From a bacterium (GTDB lineage: Bacteria; NPL-UPA2; JAUVJM01): a DNA stretch of 16,561 bases. The stretch is taken from the NCBI GenBank assembly GCA_030596585.1, contig JAUVJM010000020.1, forward strand, positions 1 to 16,561. The letters run 5' to 3'. Position numbers and translations under genes: made by a program. Shown one piece after another: positions 7,182 through 15,181 of the stretch. The notes under the pieces were generated by a model. That model was given only the letters and a program-made list of their open reading frames with translations, had not been told where the DNA came from and made no database searches. How positions within the stretch are numbered: the first letter of the stretch is position 1; each line of letters starts with the position of its first letter.

Positions 7182-9416
7182 ATGGAAAGAGAAAGATTGC
7201 CCGATAAGCTAAAAGAAAAACTGAGGCAGAATTTCCCGGATGAGGAAATACTCATAGCTCTCAGTTCGGATATTACCGGCAGGGGCATGTACGGAGAGGA
7301 ATGGCTTGTCGTAACCGGCAAGAAACTTCTGGTTTTTTCGGTTGACGGGCTGGCTGCGGATACGCTTTCGGCGACAGACCTCGATTCTATAGAAGCAATA
7401 GAGGTTGTGAATCTGGTAGGCAGGGGAGCGTTAGAAATCAGTACCGGAGAAGATACTTGCCTCGTAATTTCCTATTCGGATGCTAAGAACGCTGATTTTT
7501 GTCAGGCTGCTGATGATGTGAGGGATCTTTTGGAAGGGAAAAGCCTGAAAGAAAAAGACAGGTTTCTACACAGGGAAATATGCGAAAAATGCTCAACACC
7601 AATTCCGCAGGATATGAACCGGTGTCCCAGATGCACCGAGAAGACAAAAACCTTCTTCCGCATATTGAGTTTCTCCAGGCCGTATCTAAGGCTCCTCATG
7701 CTCATATTCCTGACAATGATTCTTGCTACCGGATTTGGGCTGGCAGCTCCCTGGATGATCAAGATATTCATAGATGAGATCCTTAAGCCTGTCCTTGTTG
7801 ACGGGGTGGAACAATTCGTCTATGCCGGGTGGTTACCGCTGGCTGCATTGGTGCTGCTAATCGCATACGCAGCACAGTTGTTTTTTGGAGGTATACGGGA
7901 GAGACTATCCGGTTATATGGGGTTCAGAACAGTTTATGATGTAAGGGCAGGCATATATAAGAAGCTGCAAGAGCTGTCTCTGTCATTTTTCGATAAGCAC
8001 CAAACAGGTGCCATACTCGCGAGAGTCAATCAGGATACGGGAGAACTCCAACGGTTTCTCGTAGATTTTTTGCCCCTTACGATGGAAAGCATTTTTATGC
8101 TAATAGGCGTTGGCATATTCTTGCTTAAACTGAGCCCGCAGCTGACAGTATTTGTTTTTATCCCTATCGTAGCGACTGTTTTATTTCTGAAGATGATTTT
8201 CCCGAGCATAAGAAACTATTTCCATAGATTTTTTCAAAGACGCGCCGGGTTGAGTGCCCTGGTCAATGATTCTATATCCGGGATGAGGGTTATTAAAGCT
8301 TTTGGACAGGAGCCGGTGGAGCTCGAAAAGTTTGATAGAAGGAGCAGCAGTTATCGGGATGCGGGAACCGAACTGGTTAAAAAATGGAGTATATATCATC
8401 CATTTTTGCATTTTCTTATAATGTGCGGTATTGTCATCGTATGGTTTGTCGGTGGAAAGCAGGTGTTCTCGGGAGATATGACTGTAGGTGAGGTCGTAGC
8501 ATATTCGGGCTATTTAATGATGTTTTATAGGCCTGTTTTCATGCTCACGAGAATGGCCCAAATGATAAGTAATTCACTGGCAGCAGCTGAAAGGGTTTTT
8601 GATGTGATTGATACAGAACCGGAAATTAAAGAGGCGCCCGATGCAGTAAGCATGCCGGAGATAAATGGGGACATCGAATTCAGCAATGTGACATTCGGTT
8701 ACAGCAAGTTTAAACCCGTAGTCAGAGATTTAAGTGTAAAAATATATGCAAATGAGATGGTAGGACTTGTTGGCAGGAGTGGTGCAGGAAAAAGCACTAT
8801 AATCAATTTGATATGCCGCTTGTATGATGTGAATAAGGGGGAAATCCTCATAGATGGAATAGATATTCGCAAGATAAGATATTCTGATTTGAGGAACCAG
8901 ATCGGTGTCGTGCTGCAAGAAACTTTTTTGTTTAACGGAACAATATTTGACAACATTGCCTATGCAAAACCTGATGCAGCTAAGGAAGAAGTAATAGAAG
9001 CATCTATTGCGGCAAACGCACATGAATTCATAATAAATAAGCCTGATGGTTATGACACCGAGGTCGGGGAAAGAGGAGACAGGCTTTCAGTAGGGGAAAA
9101 ACAAAGGGTGTCTATCGCACGCGCGATTTTAAGAAATCCAAGGATTCTTATCTTTGATGAGGCAACATCATCTGTTGATACCCGGACGGAAAAGAAAATT
9201 CAGGATGCTCTCGCAAATCTCGTAAGAGGCAGGACAACGATTGCCATTGCCCACAGGCTTTCAACACTACGCAATTGCAGCAGGATTCTGGTTATTGAAG
9301 ATGGGGCAGTTGCTGAGGCCGGGACACACGGAGAGCTTATGGCTAATAAAGGAACATTCCATGATTTGGTCATGATGCAAAAGCAGCTTTCGAGGATTAA
9401 CGAAGTTGACGGATAA
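7182..9416 (+). CDS. ABC exporter with N-terminal PH-like domain and zinc ribbon
   Basis: A 744-residue half-transporter of the MsbA/lipid-exporter type with an unusual front end. Residues 1 to about 120 form a PH-like domain (EEWLVVTGKKLLVFSVDG, then IEAIEVVNLVGRGALEI), followed by a zinc ribbon with C134, C137, C148 and C151. Six membrane helices span about 165-460. The nucleotide-binding domain has Walker A GRSGAGKST at about 531-539, Q-loop VVLQETFLFNG, signature LSVGEKQ at about 634 (in place of LSGGQ), Walker B ILIFDEATSSVD and switch histidine in AHRLST, so it should hydrolyse ATP. It would work as a homodimer in the inner membrane with the extra domains in the cytoplasm. This PH, zinc ribbon and ABC architecture followed by a DUF1854 gene is what NCBI names cyanophycin metabolism-associated ABC transporter; the substrate is unproven. 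ATG 7182 has AAGGA at 7166-7170. The DUF1854 gene follows after 6 bases. Confidence 0.9.
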   Translation: MERERLPDKLKEKLRQNFPDEEILIALSSDITGRGMYGEEWLVVTGKKLLVFSVDGLAADTLSATDLDSIEAIEVVNLVGRGALEISTGEDTCLVISYSDAKNADFCQAADDVRDLLEGKSLKEKDRFLHREICEKCSTPIPQDMNRCPRCTEKTKTFFRILSFSRPYLRLLMLIFLTMILATGFGLAAPWMIKIFIDEILKPVLVDGVEQFVYAGWLPLAALVLLIAYAAQLFFGGIRERLSGYMGFRTVYDVRAGIYKKLQELSLSFFDKHQTGAILARVNQDTGELQRFLVDFLPLTMESIFMLIGVGIFLLKLSPQLTVFVFIPIVATVLFLKMIFPSIRNYFHRFFQRRAGLSALVNDSISGMRVIKAFGQEPVELEKFDRRSSSYRDAGTELVKKWSIYHPFLHFLIMCGIVIVWFVGGKQVFSGDMTVGEVVAYSGYLMMFYRPVFMLTRMAQMISNSLAAAERVFDVIDTEPEIKEAPDAVSMPEINGDIEFSNVTFGYSKFKPVVRDLSVKIYANEMVGLVGRSGAGKSTIINLICRLYDVNKGEILIDGIDIRKIRYSDLRNQIGVVLQETFLFNGTIFDNIAYAKPDAAKEEVIEASIAANAHEFIINKPDGYDTEVGERGDRLSVGEKQRVSIARAILRNPRILIFDEATSSVDTRTEKKIQDALANLVRGRTTIAIAHRLSTLRNCSRILVIEDGAVAEAGTHGELMANKGTFHDLVMMQKQLSRINEVDG

Positions 9417-9422
9417 TCAAAA

Positions 9423-9917
9423 TTGGATATATTGAGCCACGATAGGATACGATTCGAAAAGTCAAAATCCGGTGCGTTGAATATTACCCTTGAAGATGAA
9501 AGGGTCATCGAAAATGTTCACTGTGTTTTGCTGTTCCCTTTTTCTGATACGGATAATTTTGTTTCTGTCGTACGCAAAAAAGGCAGGGAATCTGAGGAGA
9601 TAGGTATCATAACACATTTTAAGGAATTTTCTCCACTGCAGCGGAAGCTTGTAGAAGAAAACATAAAATTCAGGTATTTCATTCCTGAGATTACTGACAT
9701 AAAGACAATCAAAGCCGGGCACCGTTTATGGAAATTCGACGTTGTTACTGATCGCGGAGAAAAAATATTCTATGTGAGACACACAAGAGAGAATGTAACC
9801 GTTAAAGATGATGGCAGGATAATAATAACAGATATAGAAAAGTGCAGGTATACGATTTCCCGTTACAAGAAGCTGCCCAAAAGGGCGCGAATGGAATTCG
9901 ACAGGATACTTCTGTGA
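9423..9917 (+). CDS. DUF1854 family protein, partner of the ABC exporter
   Basis: A soluble 164-residue protein without signal or membrane segment. The match to DUF1854 rests on the pattern FPFSDTDNFVSVV near residue 38, then a segment with ELI-type IGIITHFKEFSPLQRKLVEE, then RYFIPEITDI, the strand WKFDVVTDRGEKIFYVRH, and DGRIIITDIEKCRYTI ending LPKRARMEFDRIL. Proteins of this family follow PH-domain ABC exporters and are labelled cyanophycin metabolism-associated by NCBI; no activity is established. The start is TTG at 9423 (a second TTG at 9432 is possible), with no clear Shine-Dalgarno site, so translation is probably coupled to the exporter six bases upstream. Its stop lies 12 bases from the end of typA on the other strand, leaving no room for a terminator between the convergent genes. 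Confidence 0.82.
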   Translation: MDILSHDRIRFEKSKSGALNITLEDERVIENVHCVLLFPFSDTDNFVSVVRKKGRESEEIGIITHFKEFSPLQRKLVEENIKFRYFIPEITDIKTIKAGHRLWKFDVVTDRGEKIFYVRHTRENVTVKDDGRIIITDIEKCRYTISRYKKLPKRARMEFDRILL

Positions 9918-9929
9918 TATAATTGGCTT

Positions 9930-11765
9930 TCAGGTTGATTGTGCCCTGCGGCTCACCCGCTTGCGATCTACTTCTGTTAAATGCAATTTCCGGAGTCTTA
10001 TATGCTTGGGAGTTATCTCAACCATTTCATCATTCTCAATAAACTCAAGGGCAAACTCAAGGGTCATTTGCCGCGGAGGTATAAGTGCGATCGCGTCATC
10101 GCTTCCTGCAGCGCGCATATTAGTTAATTTCTTTTCACGTAAGGCGTTTACAACAAGATCATTCCCTTTGTTGTTTACACCAACGATCATTCCCTCATAT
10201 AGCTTTTCTCCCGGTTTAACAAAAATCTCACCACGTGCCTGTAAATTATAAAGCGCATACGCCACTGCATCACCGCATCCATGTGAAATGAGAACACCAC
10301 TCTGGCGGGCAGGCATATCTCCTTTATAGGTCTGATATTCAAGGAAATTTTGGTACATGATACCGCTGCCACGGGTCATCATAAGAAACTCACTTCTAAA
10401 CCCAATTAATGCCCTTGAGGCAATAACAAATTCCATACGGCTGGCACCCGAAGATGTTGTCTTTAGGTCGCGCATTTGAGCCTTGCGAGCTCCAAGCGCC
10501 TGCATAACAACACCCTGGTATTCATTTTCCACCTCGATTATCACCTCTTCAACAGGCTCGAGCGTTTGACTCCCCATTTTTTTCAAAATAACCTGCGGTT
10601 TGGAGACTTCCATCTCATACCCTTCGCGGCGCATTGTTTCAATAAGAATAGCGAGGTGCAGTTCACCGCGGCCTGAAACCTTTAACCGCTTAGTTCCCAC
10701 AACTTCCTCGACCTTGACGCCGACATTGATCATAGCCTCATGCTCAAGACGTTCCCGCATATGTCGTGATGTTAAAAATCTGCCTCCGTCCTTGCCTGCA
10801 AGAGGGCTTGTATTATGAGAAAAGTTCATAGAGATTGTAGGCTCATCTATCTTAATAGCAGGCAATCCTTTTGGCTCATCAATACACGTAAGTGTCTCTC
10901 CCACCTCTACGTCTTCTATCCCGGAGATTGATATAATATCTCCTGCTATAGCCTCATCGACCTCAATGCGGCTTAGCCCACGATACTTCATAATCTTAGT
11001 TGCTTTGCCGCCGGCAATAGTTCCATCACGTTTCACAAGCGCCACAGGATCCCCGACACGGACAGACCCATGAAAAACCCGCCCTATAGCGATTCGCCCG
11101 ACATAAGAGTCATAATCAAGCATCGTAACCAGCATCTGAAAAGGCAGATCAGGGTTAGCTATCGGCGGCAATACCCTATGCAGGATAGTCTCTAAAAGAG
11201 GTTTCATAGAGTCACTTGGCTCATCAAGATCAAGAGTCGCGTAACCATCCTTTCCTGAAGCGTAAACAATCGGAAAATCAAGCTGTTCATCGGAAGCGTT
11301 CAGTTCACAAAAAAGATCGAATGTCATATCCGCCACTTCATCCGGGCGGACATTGGCACGATCAAGTTTATTTATCACAAGTATTGGTTTTAAATGTAAC
11401 TCGAGTGACTTCTTCAAAACAAATTTAGTCTGCGGCATGGGCCCTTCGGAAGCGTCAACAAGAAGAAGCACACCATCAACCATCTTAAGAATACGTTCGA
11501 CCTCACTGCCAAAATCAGCATGCCCGGGTGTATCAACAAGATTGAATTGTACCCCTTTATATTGGATAGAAGCGTTTTTAGACAGAATGGTAATACCTCT
11601 TTCTTTCTCAAGAGGATTTGAGTCCATTACGGCAATCTCCCCTTCTTTAAACTCATAGGCGCCTGTATATTTGAGAAGGGCATCTACAAGGGTAGTTTTC
11701 CCATGGTCAACGTGCGCTATAATCGCGAGGTTCCTTACGTCTTTTCTTCTTTTTTGATTTGGCAT
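9930..11765 (-). CDS. typA: TypA/BipA translational GTPase
   Basis: Ribosome-associated GTPase related to EF-G and LepA, important for ribosome assembly and growth under cold or stress. The length of 611 residues matches the family (E. coli BipA is 607). G1 is AHVDHGKT at 17-24, G2 includes ERGITI, G3 is DTPGH, G4 is NKLD and G5 is in YASGKDGYA. Domain II carries GRIAIGRVFHGSV, domain III MNFSHNTSPLAGKDG, which is diagnostic of TypA, and the C-terminal domain includes SGRGELHLAILIETMRREG and LISHGCGDAVAYALYNLQ. The end KHIRLRKLHLTEVDRKR is the family's typical tail. Start ATG at 11763-11765 has a purine-rich site (AAGGGAAG on the minus strand) about 11 bases upstream. Transcription starts from a good promoter about 75 bases upstream. 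Confidence 0.97.
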   Translation of the reverse strand: MPNQKRRKDVRNLAIIAHVDHGKTTLVDALLKYTGAYEFKEGEIAVMDSNPLEKERGITILSKNASIQYKGVQFNLVDTPGHADFGSEVERILKMVDGVLLLVDASEGPMPQTKFVLKKSLELHLKPILVINKLDRANVRPDEVADMTFDLFCELNASDEQLDFPIVYASGKDGYATLDLDEPSDSMKPLLETILHRVLPPIANPDLPFQMLVTMLDYDSYVGRIAIGRVFHGSVRVGDPVALVKRDGTIAGGKATKIMKYRGLSRIEVDEAIAGDIISISGIEDVEVGETLTCIDEPKGLPAIKIDEPTISMNFSHNTSPLAGKDGGRFLTSRHMRERLEHEAMINVGVKVEEVVGTKRLKVSGRGELHLAILIETMRREGYEMEVSKPQVILKKMGSQTLEPVEEVIIEVENEYQGVVMQALGARKAQMRDLKTTSSGASRMEFVIASRALIGFRSEFLMMTRGSGIMYQNFLEYQTYKGDMPARQSGVLISHGCGDAVAYALYNLQARGEIFVKPGEKLYEGMIVGVNNKGNDLVVNALREKKLTNMRAAGSDDAIALIPPRQMTLEFALEFIENDEMVEITPKHIRLRKLHLTEVDRKRVSRRAQST

Positions 11766-11838
11766 ATTCTTTTAGCTTCCCTTTTCCGCAACAATTCCTC
11801 TGCTATTTTAAAACCGTGCTTTCTTTTAAACTGGAGTC

Positions 11839-11866
11839 ATTCTAACAAAAAAGCAGGATTTGTCAA
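11839..11866 (-). promoter_or_regulatory. Sigma70-type promoter of typA
   Basis: On the minus strand TTGACA (11861-11866, perfect) is followed after 16 bases by TAGAAT (11839-11844, five of six). Start of transcription would be near 11832, giving a leader of about 67 bases before typA. Confidence 0.7.
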
Positions 11867-11876
11867 GAAAAGAAGC

Positions 11877-11894
11877 AGTATCGGTATTGATACT
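11877..11894. promoter_or_regulatory. Interrupted palindrome between divergent promoters
   Basis: AGTATC (11877-11882) and GATACT (11889-11894) are perfect inverted repeats around GGTATT. The site lies between the -35 boxes of the typA promoter and the rightward promoter at 11902, so a regulator bound here could affect both. Function is inferred only from position and symmetry. Confidence 0.35.
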
Positions 11895-11901
11895 TTCTTA
11901 G

Positions 11902-11930
11902 TTGCCAAATCAAATATGTGGGGGTAGAAT
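11902..11930 (+). promoter_or_regulatory. Sigma70-type promoter for the small membrane protein and nuclease genes
   Basis: TTGCCA (11902-11907) and TAGAAT (11925-11930) each match consensus at five of six positions and are 17 bases apart. The start of transcription would be near 11937, leaving a leader of about 90 bases before the ATG at 12029. Confidence 0.6.
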
Positions 11931-12028
11931 GAAAGTAACGGTGTAGATTGAGAGCTGGAGTCGTACCTGGAGGTGGGTGCTTTTTGGCGGATATGCCTGT
12001 GTTGAGACAGAAACAGGGGAGTATAAAA

Positions 12029-12250
12029 ATGAAACGATTGGGGATGGCTTTGGTGCTATTAGGTGTATTGATTCTGGTTGGCTATGGGATTTGCTTTTTA
12101 TGGAAATTTGCTCTGGCGAGAGGAATTCCCATGCTAATCGGGATAGCGGGAACCTCTGTTATTGTGGGGATGGTAGTAATGCTGTTATCTTGGGGAGTGG
12201 ACAGGGTAGGACAGATAAGAAAAGATAAATATGGCAGAGGAGTGAAATGA
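12029..12250 (+). CDS. Small two-helix membrane protein, unknown function
   Basis: A 73-residue protein with two hydrophobic helices, about 4-24 (LGMALVLLGVLILVGYGICFL) read in parts LGMALVLLGVLILVGYG, and about 33-54 (GIPMLIGIAGTSVIVGMVV), then a basic cytoplasmic tail (RVGQIRKDKYGRGVK). I chose ATG 12029 because AGGGGAG lies at 12015-12021 with seven-base spacing; an upstream GTG-type start at 11948 would add 27 polar residues that look non-coding. I do not recognise the family, but small two-helix proteins of this shape are common next to housekeeping genes. It is the first gene after the promoter at 11902 and may be co-transcribed with the nuclease gene 45 bases downstream. Confidence 0.7.
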   Translation: MKRLGMALVLLGVLILVGYGICFLWKFALARGIPMLIGIAGTSVIVGMVVMLLSWGVDRVGQIRKDKYGRGVK

Positions 12251-12295
12251 TATTTGCGGAATCAAATCAGATAGTTGATATGTGAGATAGCTTTT

Positions 12296-13069
12296 ATGCT
12301 GCAAAACACGTTTATCCATATTCCGGGCATAGGTTATAAAACAGAGTTAAACCTTTGGCAGAATCATATTCTCAGTTGGGGAGATTATCTCAAGGATTTT
12401 GACAGGGTGCCGCTGTGTGGAAGGAGGAAGGACGCAATAGCAGCTCACATAATGGATTCGCGGTATCATCTTAACAAAGGAAACTATCGATTCTTTAGTT
12501 CCAGCATTCCCAAAAAGGAAACATGGAGGGCATATCCGGAGTTTAAGAATTCAGTTGCTTTCCTGGATATAGAGACCACAGGGCTGGACTATTCTGACGA
12601 AATAACAATGGTTGGGATATACGATGGCAGCTGTGTTAAGACTTTTATCAACGGGATAAATCTTGATGAAGTTAAAGCAGAGCTGTCAAAATATTCTGTC
12701 CTTATTACTTACAATGGAGCCTGTTTTGATTTGCCTTTCTTGAAATATCGTTTCCGTGATGCTGTAATTGACCAGCTGCATATAGATTTGAGATATCCGT
12801 TAAAGAGACTGGGTTATAGCGGCGGTTTAAAACACATTGAACATTCCCTCAATATCCGGAGAAGTGAGGAGACAAAGGGTCTGGATGGATTCGATGCAGT
12901 TCGTCTCTGGTATGAGTACCAAAGTGGAAGTAAGGAATCACTGGAATTGCTTAAGAAATACAATTCGGAAGATATTGTCAATCTGAAAAAACTTATGGAG
13001 TTTGTGTATTCCGGATTGAAGAAAGAGCTGTTTGGTAATCTTATCGCACAGGAAACGCGAAGAACATGA
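12296..13069 (+). CDS. HhH plus RNase H-like (YprB-type) DEDD nuclease
   Basis: A 257-residue predicted 3'-5' exonuclease. The N-terminus MLQNTFIHIPGIGYKTELNLW contains a helix-hairpin-helix-like IPGIGYKTE loop for nucleic acid contact. The nuclease domain has the DEDD set: D91 and E93 in FLDIETTGLD, D145 in ITYNGACFDLPFL and D226 in YNSEDIVNL, with Y222 four residues before it, which is the DEDDy arrangement of the RNase_H_2/YprB family. The substrate (RNA or DNA) is not known for this family. ATG 12296 is preferred over TTG 12275 because relatives start at this point; the ribosome-binding site is weak. Its TGA overlaps the ATG of the stub at 13066 (ATGA). Confidence 0.85.
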   Translation: MLQNTFIHIPGIGYKTELNLWQNHILSWGDYLKDFDRVPLCGRRKDAIAAHIMDSRYHLNKGNYRFFSSSIPKKETWRAYPEFKNSVAFLDIETTGLDYSDEITMVGIYDGSCVKTFINGINLDEVKAELSKYSVLITYNGACFDLPFLKYRFRDAVIDQLHIDLRYPLKRLGYSGGLKHIEHSLNIRRSEETKGLDGFDAVRLWYEYQSGSKESLELLKKYNSEDIVNLKKLMEFVYSGLKKELFGNLIAQETRRT

Positions 13070-13143
13070 AAGTCTTGAAATTTGAAAGAGAAAGATTCGA
13101 GGAACTTGTAGGAGAAGCTGTTGATGAATTGCCGGTGGAGTAG
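13066..13143 (+). pseudogene. N-terminal stub of a zincin-like metallopeptidase (DUF1025 type)
   Basis: ATG 13066 overlaps the nuclease stop by four bases. The 25 codons read KFERERFEELVGEAVDELPVE and stop at TAG 13141-13143. This resembles the first helix of bacterial metallopeptidase-family proteins (pattern R-E-x-F-E-x-L-V-E-E-A-x-x-x-L-P-E), whose HExxH active site comes about 80 residues later. No such continuation is seen in any frame before the glycosyltransferase gene, so all but the start has been lost. The match is short, so this is a tentative call; a genuine 25-residue peptide is the alternative. Confidence 0.45.
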
Positions 13144-13208
13144 AAATTATTGATTGCGTTTATGGTTTTTGCGGTATTGTACTGAATATTTGCAAAGTAG
13201 GATGAACA

Positions 13209-14489
13209 ATGGGATTTGACCACTTGAAAAGAATGAGGGGCAGGAACATTGGATTTATATCAACCCGCTTTGCCGGGACGGATGGAGTTTCACTGGAGAC
13301 GGCAAAGTGGGTTGATGTTCTCGAGAAAGCAGGGTTGAGGTGTTTCTATCTGGCCGGCGAGCTGGACCGGCCTGCTGAAAAGTCATTTTTGGTGGAGGAA
13401 GCTCATTTTGCTCACCCGGCAATTTTAGAAATCCAGAAAGAGTGTTTTGGAGTCAATGTCCGCAAGCCCCTGGTTACGGAAAAAATTCACCGGGTGAAAG
13501 ACAAACTTAAGGAACAGATTTACAAATTCGTCAATGACTTTAAGATTGACCTTTTGATACCGGAAAATGTGCTCGCCATACCTTTGAATATTCCTCTGGG
13601 GCTGGCTATTACCGAATTTATTTCTGAAACCGGTATATCTACCATTGCCCACCATCACGATTTTTTCTGGGAACGCAACCGGTTCTTGGTAAATGCTGTC
13701 TGGGAATACCTGAATATGTCATTTCCGCCGCATCTGCCCCCGGTACGGCATGTTGTTATAAATTCATCGGCGGATAATCAGCTAAGTCTCAGGACTGGTA
13801 TTTCAGCCGCTGTAGTTCCCAACGTTATGGACTTTGACAGGCCGTCTCCGGCTATCGATGATTATTCCTCTGACGTTCGAGAGGCTCTGGACATCGGGGA
13901 TGATGAGCTTTTTATCTTGCAGCCGACCAGGGTGGTAAAACGAAAAGGGATTGAACGCGCCATTGAATTGGTGAGCCGCCTGGGCACGAAGGCAAAACTG
14001 GTCATCTCTCATGCCTCAGGAGATGAAGGCGATGCTTATGAAAAGAGGCTGCGCGAATATTCCGCATTGATGAATGTCAATACTTTGTTTGTGTCTGATA
14101 TTATTGCGGAAAGGCGCGGCAAAACCAATGACGGAAGGAAGATGTATACTATCTGGGATATTTATCCGCACGCCGATTTGGTTACTTACCCATCCACTTT
14201 TGAAGGTTTTGGCAATGCTTTTCTCGAGGCTGTCTATTTTCGCAAGCCGATAGTGGTTAATAAGTATTCGATATACGCAACGGATATAAGACCAAAAGGG
14301 TTTAGGACGATTGAATTGGAAGATTATGTCACCACTGATGCGGTTCGCCTTACGAAGGAAATTCTAAAATCCCCTGAGAAATCACGGGAAATGGCTGATC
14401 ACAATTATAAGATAGGCAGACGATATTATTCGTATTCCACCTTAGAGCAAAAACTGCAAGCTTTGCTATTAGACTGCTTTGGGATGTAA
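13209..14489 (+). CDS. GT4 family glycosyltransferase
   Basis: A 426-residue retaining glycosyltransferase of the GT-B fold. The N-terminal domain starts NIGFISTRFAGTDGVSLET and has a substrate-side HHHDFFWERNRFLVNAVWEY segment. The C-terminal donor domain carries ILQPTRVVKRKGIERAIEL and the EX7E motif EGFGNAFLE, which binds the nucleotide-sugar phosphates in family GT4. No signal or membrane segment is present, so it is cytosolic. ATG 13209 has TAGGA at 13198-13202, six bases away. Its closest relatives that I can recall are enzymes such as mannosylglucosyl-3-phosphoglycerate synthase, which would mean compatible-solute synthesis, but this is a low-confidence guess because no matching phosphatase gene is next to it. 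It seems to be transcribed separately from the nuclease. Confidence 0.85.
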   Translation: MGFDHLKRMRGRNIGFISTRFAGTDGVSLETAKWVDVLEKAGLRCFYLAGELDRPAEKSFLVEEAHFAHPAILEIQKECFGVNVRKPLVTEKIHRVKDKLKEQIYKFVNDFKIDLLIPENVLAIPLNIPLGLAITEFISETGISTIAHHHDFFWERNRFLVNAVWEYLNMSFPPHLPPVRHVVINSSADNQLSLRTGISAAVVPNVMDFDRPSPAIDDYSSDVREALDIGDDELFILQPTRVVKRKGIERAIELVSRLGTKAKLVISHASGDEGDAYEKRLREYSALMNVNTLFVSDIIAERRGKTNDGRKMYTIWDIYPHADLVTYPSTFEGFGNAFLEAVYFRKPIVVNKYSIYATDIRPKGFRTIELEDYVTTDAVRLTKEILKSPEKSREMADHNYKIGRRYYSYSTLEQKLQALLLDCFGM

Positions 14490-14507
14490 TGTGTTCCGTC
14501 TACTATC

Positions 14508-14537
14508 TTGTTTTCACAACCTTGAGTATCCTGTAAT
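14508..14537 (+). promoter_or_regulatory. Possible promoter of the secreted protein gene
   Basis: TTGTTT (14508-14513) and TGTAAT (14532-14537) are 18 bases apart, matching consensus at four and five of six positions. The short leader would start near 14544, just before the AAGGAG site at 14553-14558. Confidence 0.35.
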
Positions 14538-14566
14538 GTAATTGCTTTCTGTAAGGAGTGAAACCA

Positions 14567-15181
14567 ATGTTGCGATTTCATCAGAAACAATTGGCTTGTT
14601 TTGTCACTTTGATTATCAGCATCGTTCTCTTTCCCTTGCAGGGGAGCGCTTCCGAGAGGAAACAGGGATTATATCAGGGATTGAGGCTTGTATATTCAAA
14701 GATAAGCTATGGCTCGAAAAGGAATATAGAAACAGAAGTATCCTATGAACTCGAGGAAAGCGGCGGGAAGAATTTCGAGGTAACCAAGATAATCAAAGTT
14801 ATTTCTCCCGGTCCCGGATACGAGCAAAAACCTGTAAAGTATTTTCTGGGACCTGATGGCATAGTTCTCAGGGACAATAAGACGAAAGGTTCAGACCCTG
14901 GCAGCAATCTCTGGCTGGCGGAAGGGAAAAGACAACCCAACACAGTTCTTGCAAAAAAGACCGATTTCCCATCCAAGCTTCTTACTGTTAGAGAAGAAGT
15001 AAAATGGGGGAAATGGGACACTTTCCTTGTAGAGTATGAATCCCGCGGTAGGGTGATATGCAAGTATTTCTATGACAAACATACTGGATATCTTGTCGGG
15101 GCGGAACTCGGAATTTTTCACGGCGAAGCGGCGATACAAAAACAGGTGTTGATCAAAACCAATGCCGATATTAAATTCTGA
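14567..15181 (+). CDS. Secreted protein of unknown function
   Basis: A 204-residue protein. ATG 14567 is preceded by AAGGAG at 14553-14558 with eight-base spacing; GTG 14558 overlaps that site and is unlikely. Residues 1-28 are a Sec signal peptide: basic start, hydrophobic core ACFVTLIISIVLFPL, and probable cleavage after GSA. No lipobox cysteine is seen. The mature part is rich in beta-strand-like segments (VSYELEES, VTKIIKVISPG, FLVEYESRGRVICKYFYDK, GYLVGAELG), which suggests a periplasmic or surface beta-fold. The repeated pattern of lipoprotein-carrier or outer-membrane cell-envelope proteins (YYDKxTGYLxxAE) is faintly recalled, but I cannot assign a family. It stands alone, with its own possible promoter. 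Confidence 0.7.
   Translation: MLRFHQKQLACFVTLIISIVLFPLQGSASERKQGLYQGLRLVYSKISYGSKRNIETEVSYELEESGGKNFEVTKIIKVISPGPGYEQKPVKYFLGPDGIVLRDNKTKGSDPGSNLWLAEGKRQPNTVLAKKTDFPSKLLTVREEVKWGKWDTFLVEYESRGRVICKYFYDKHTGYLVGAELGIFHGEAAIQKQVLIKTNADIKF

Noticed and set aside
11948..12028. Longer start for the small membrane protein
   Set aside because: The extra 27 residues are polar and Gly-rich with no conserved pattern; ATG 12029 has a strong AGGGGAG site.
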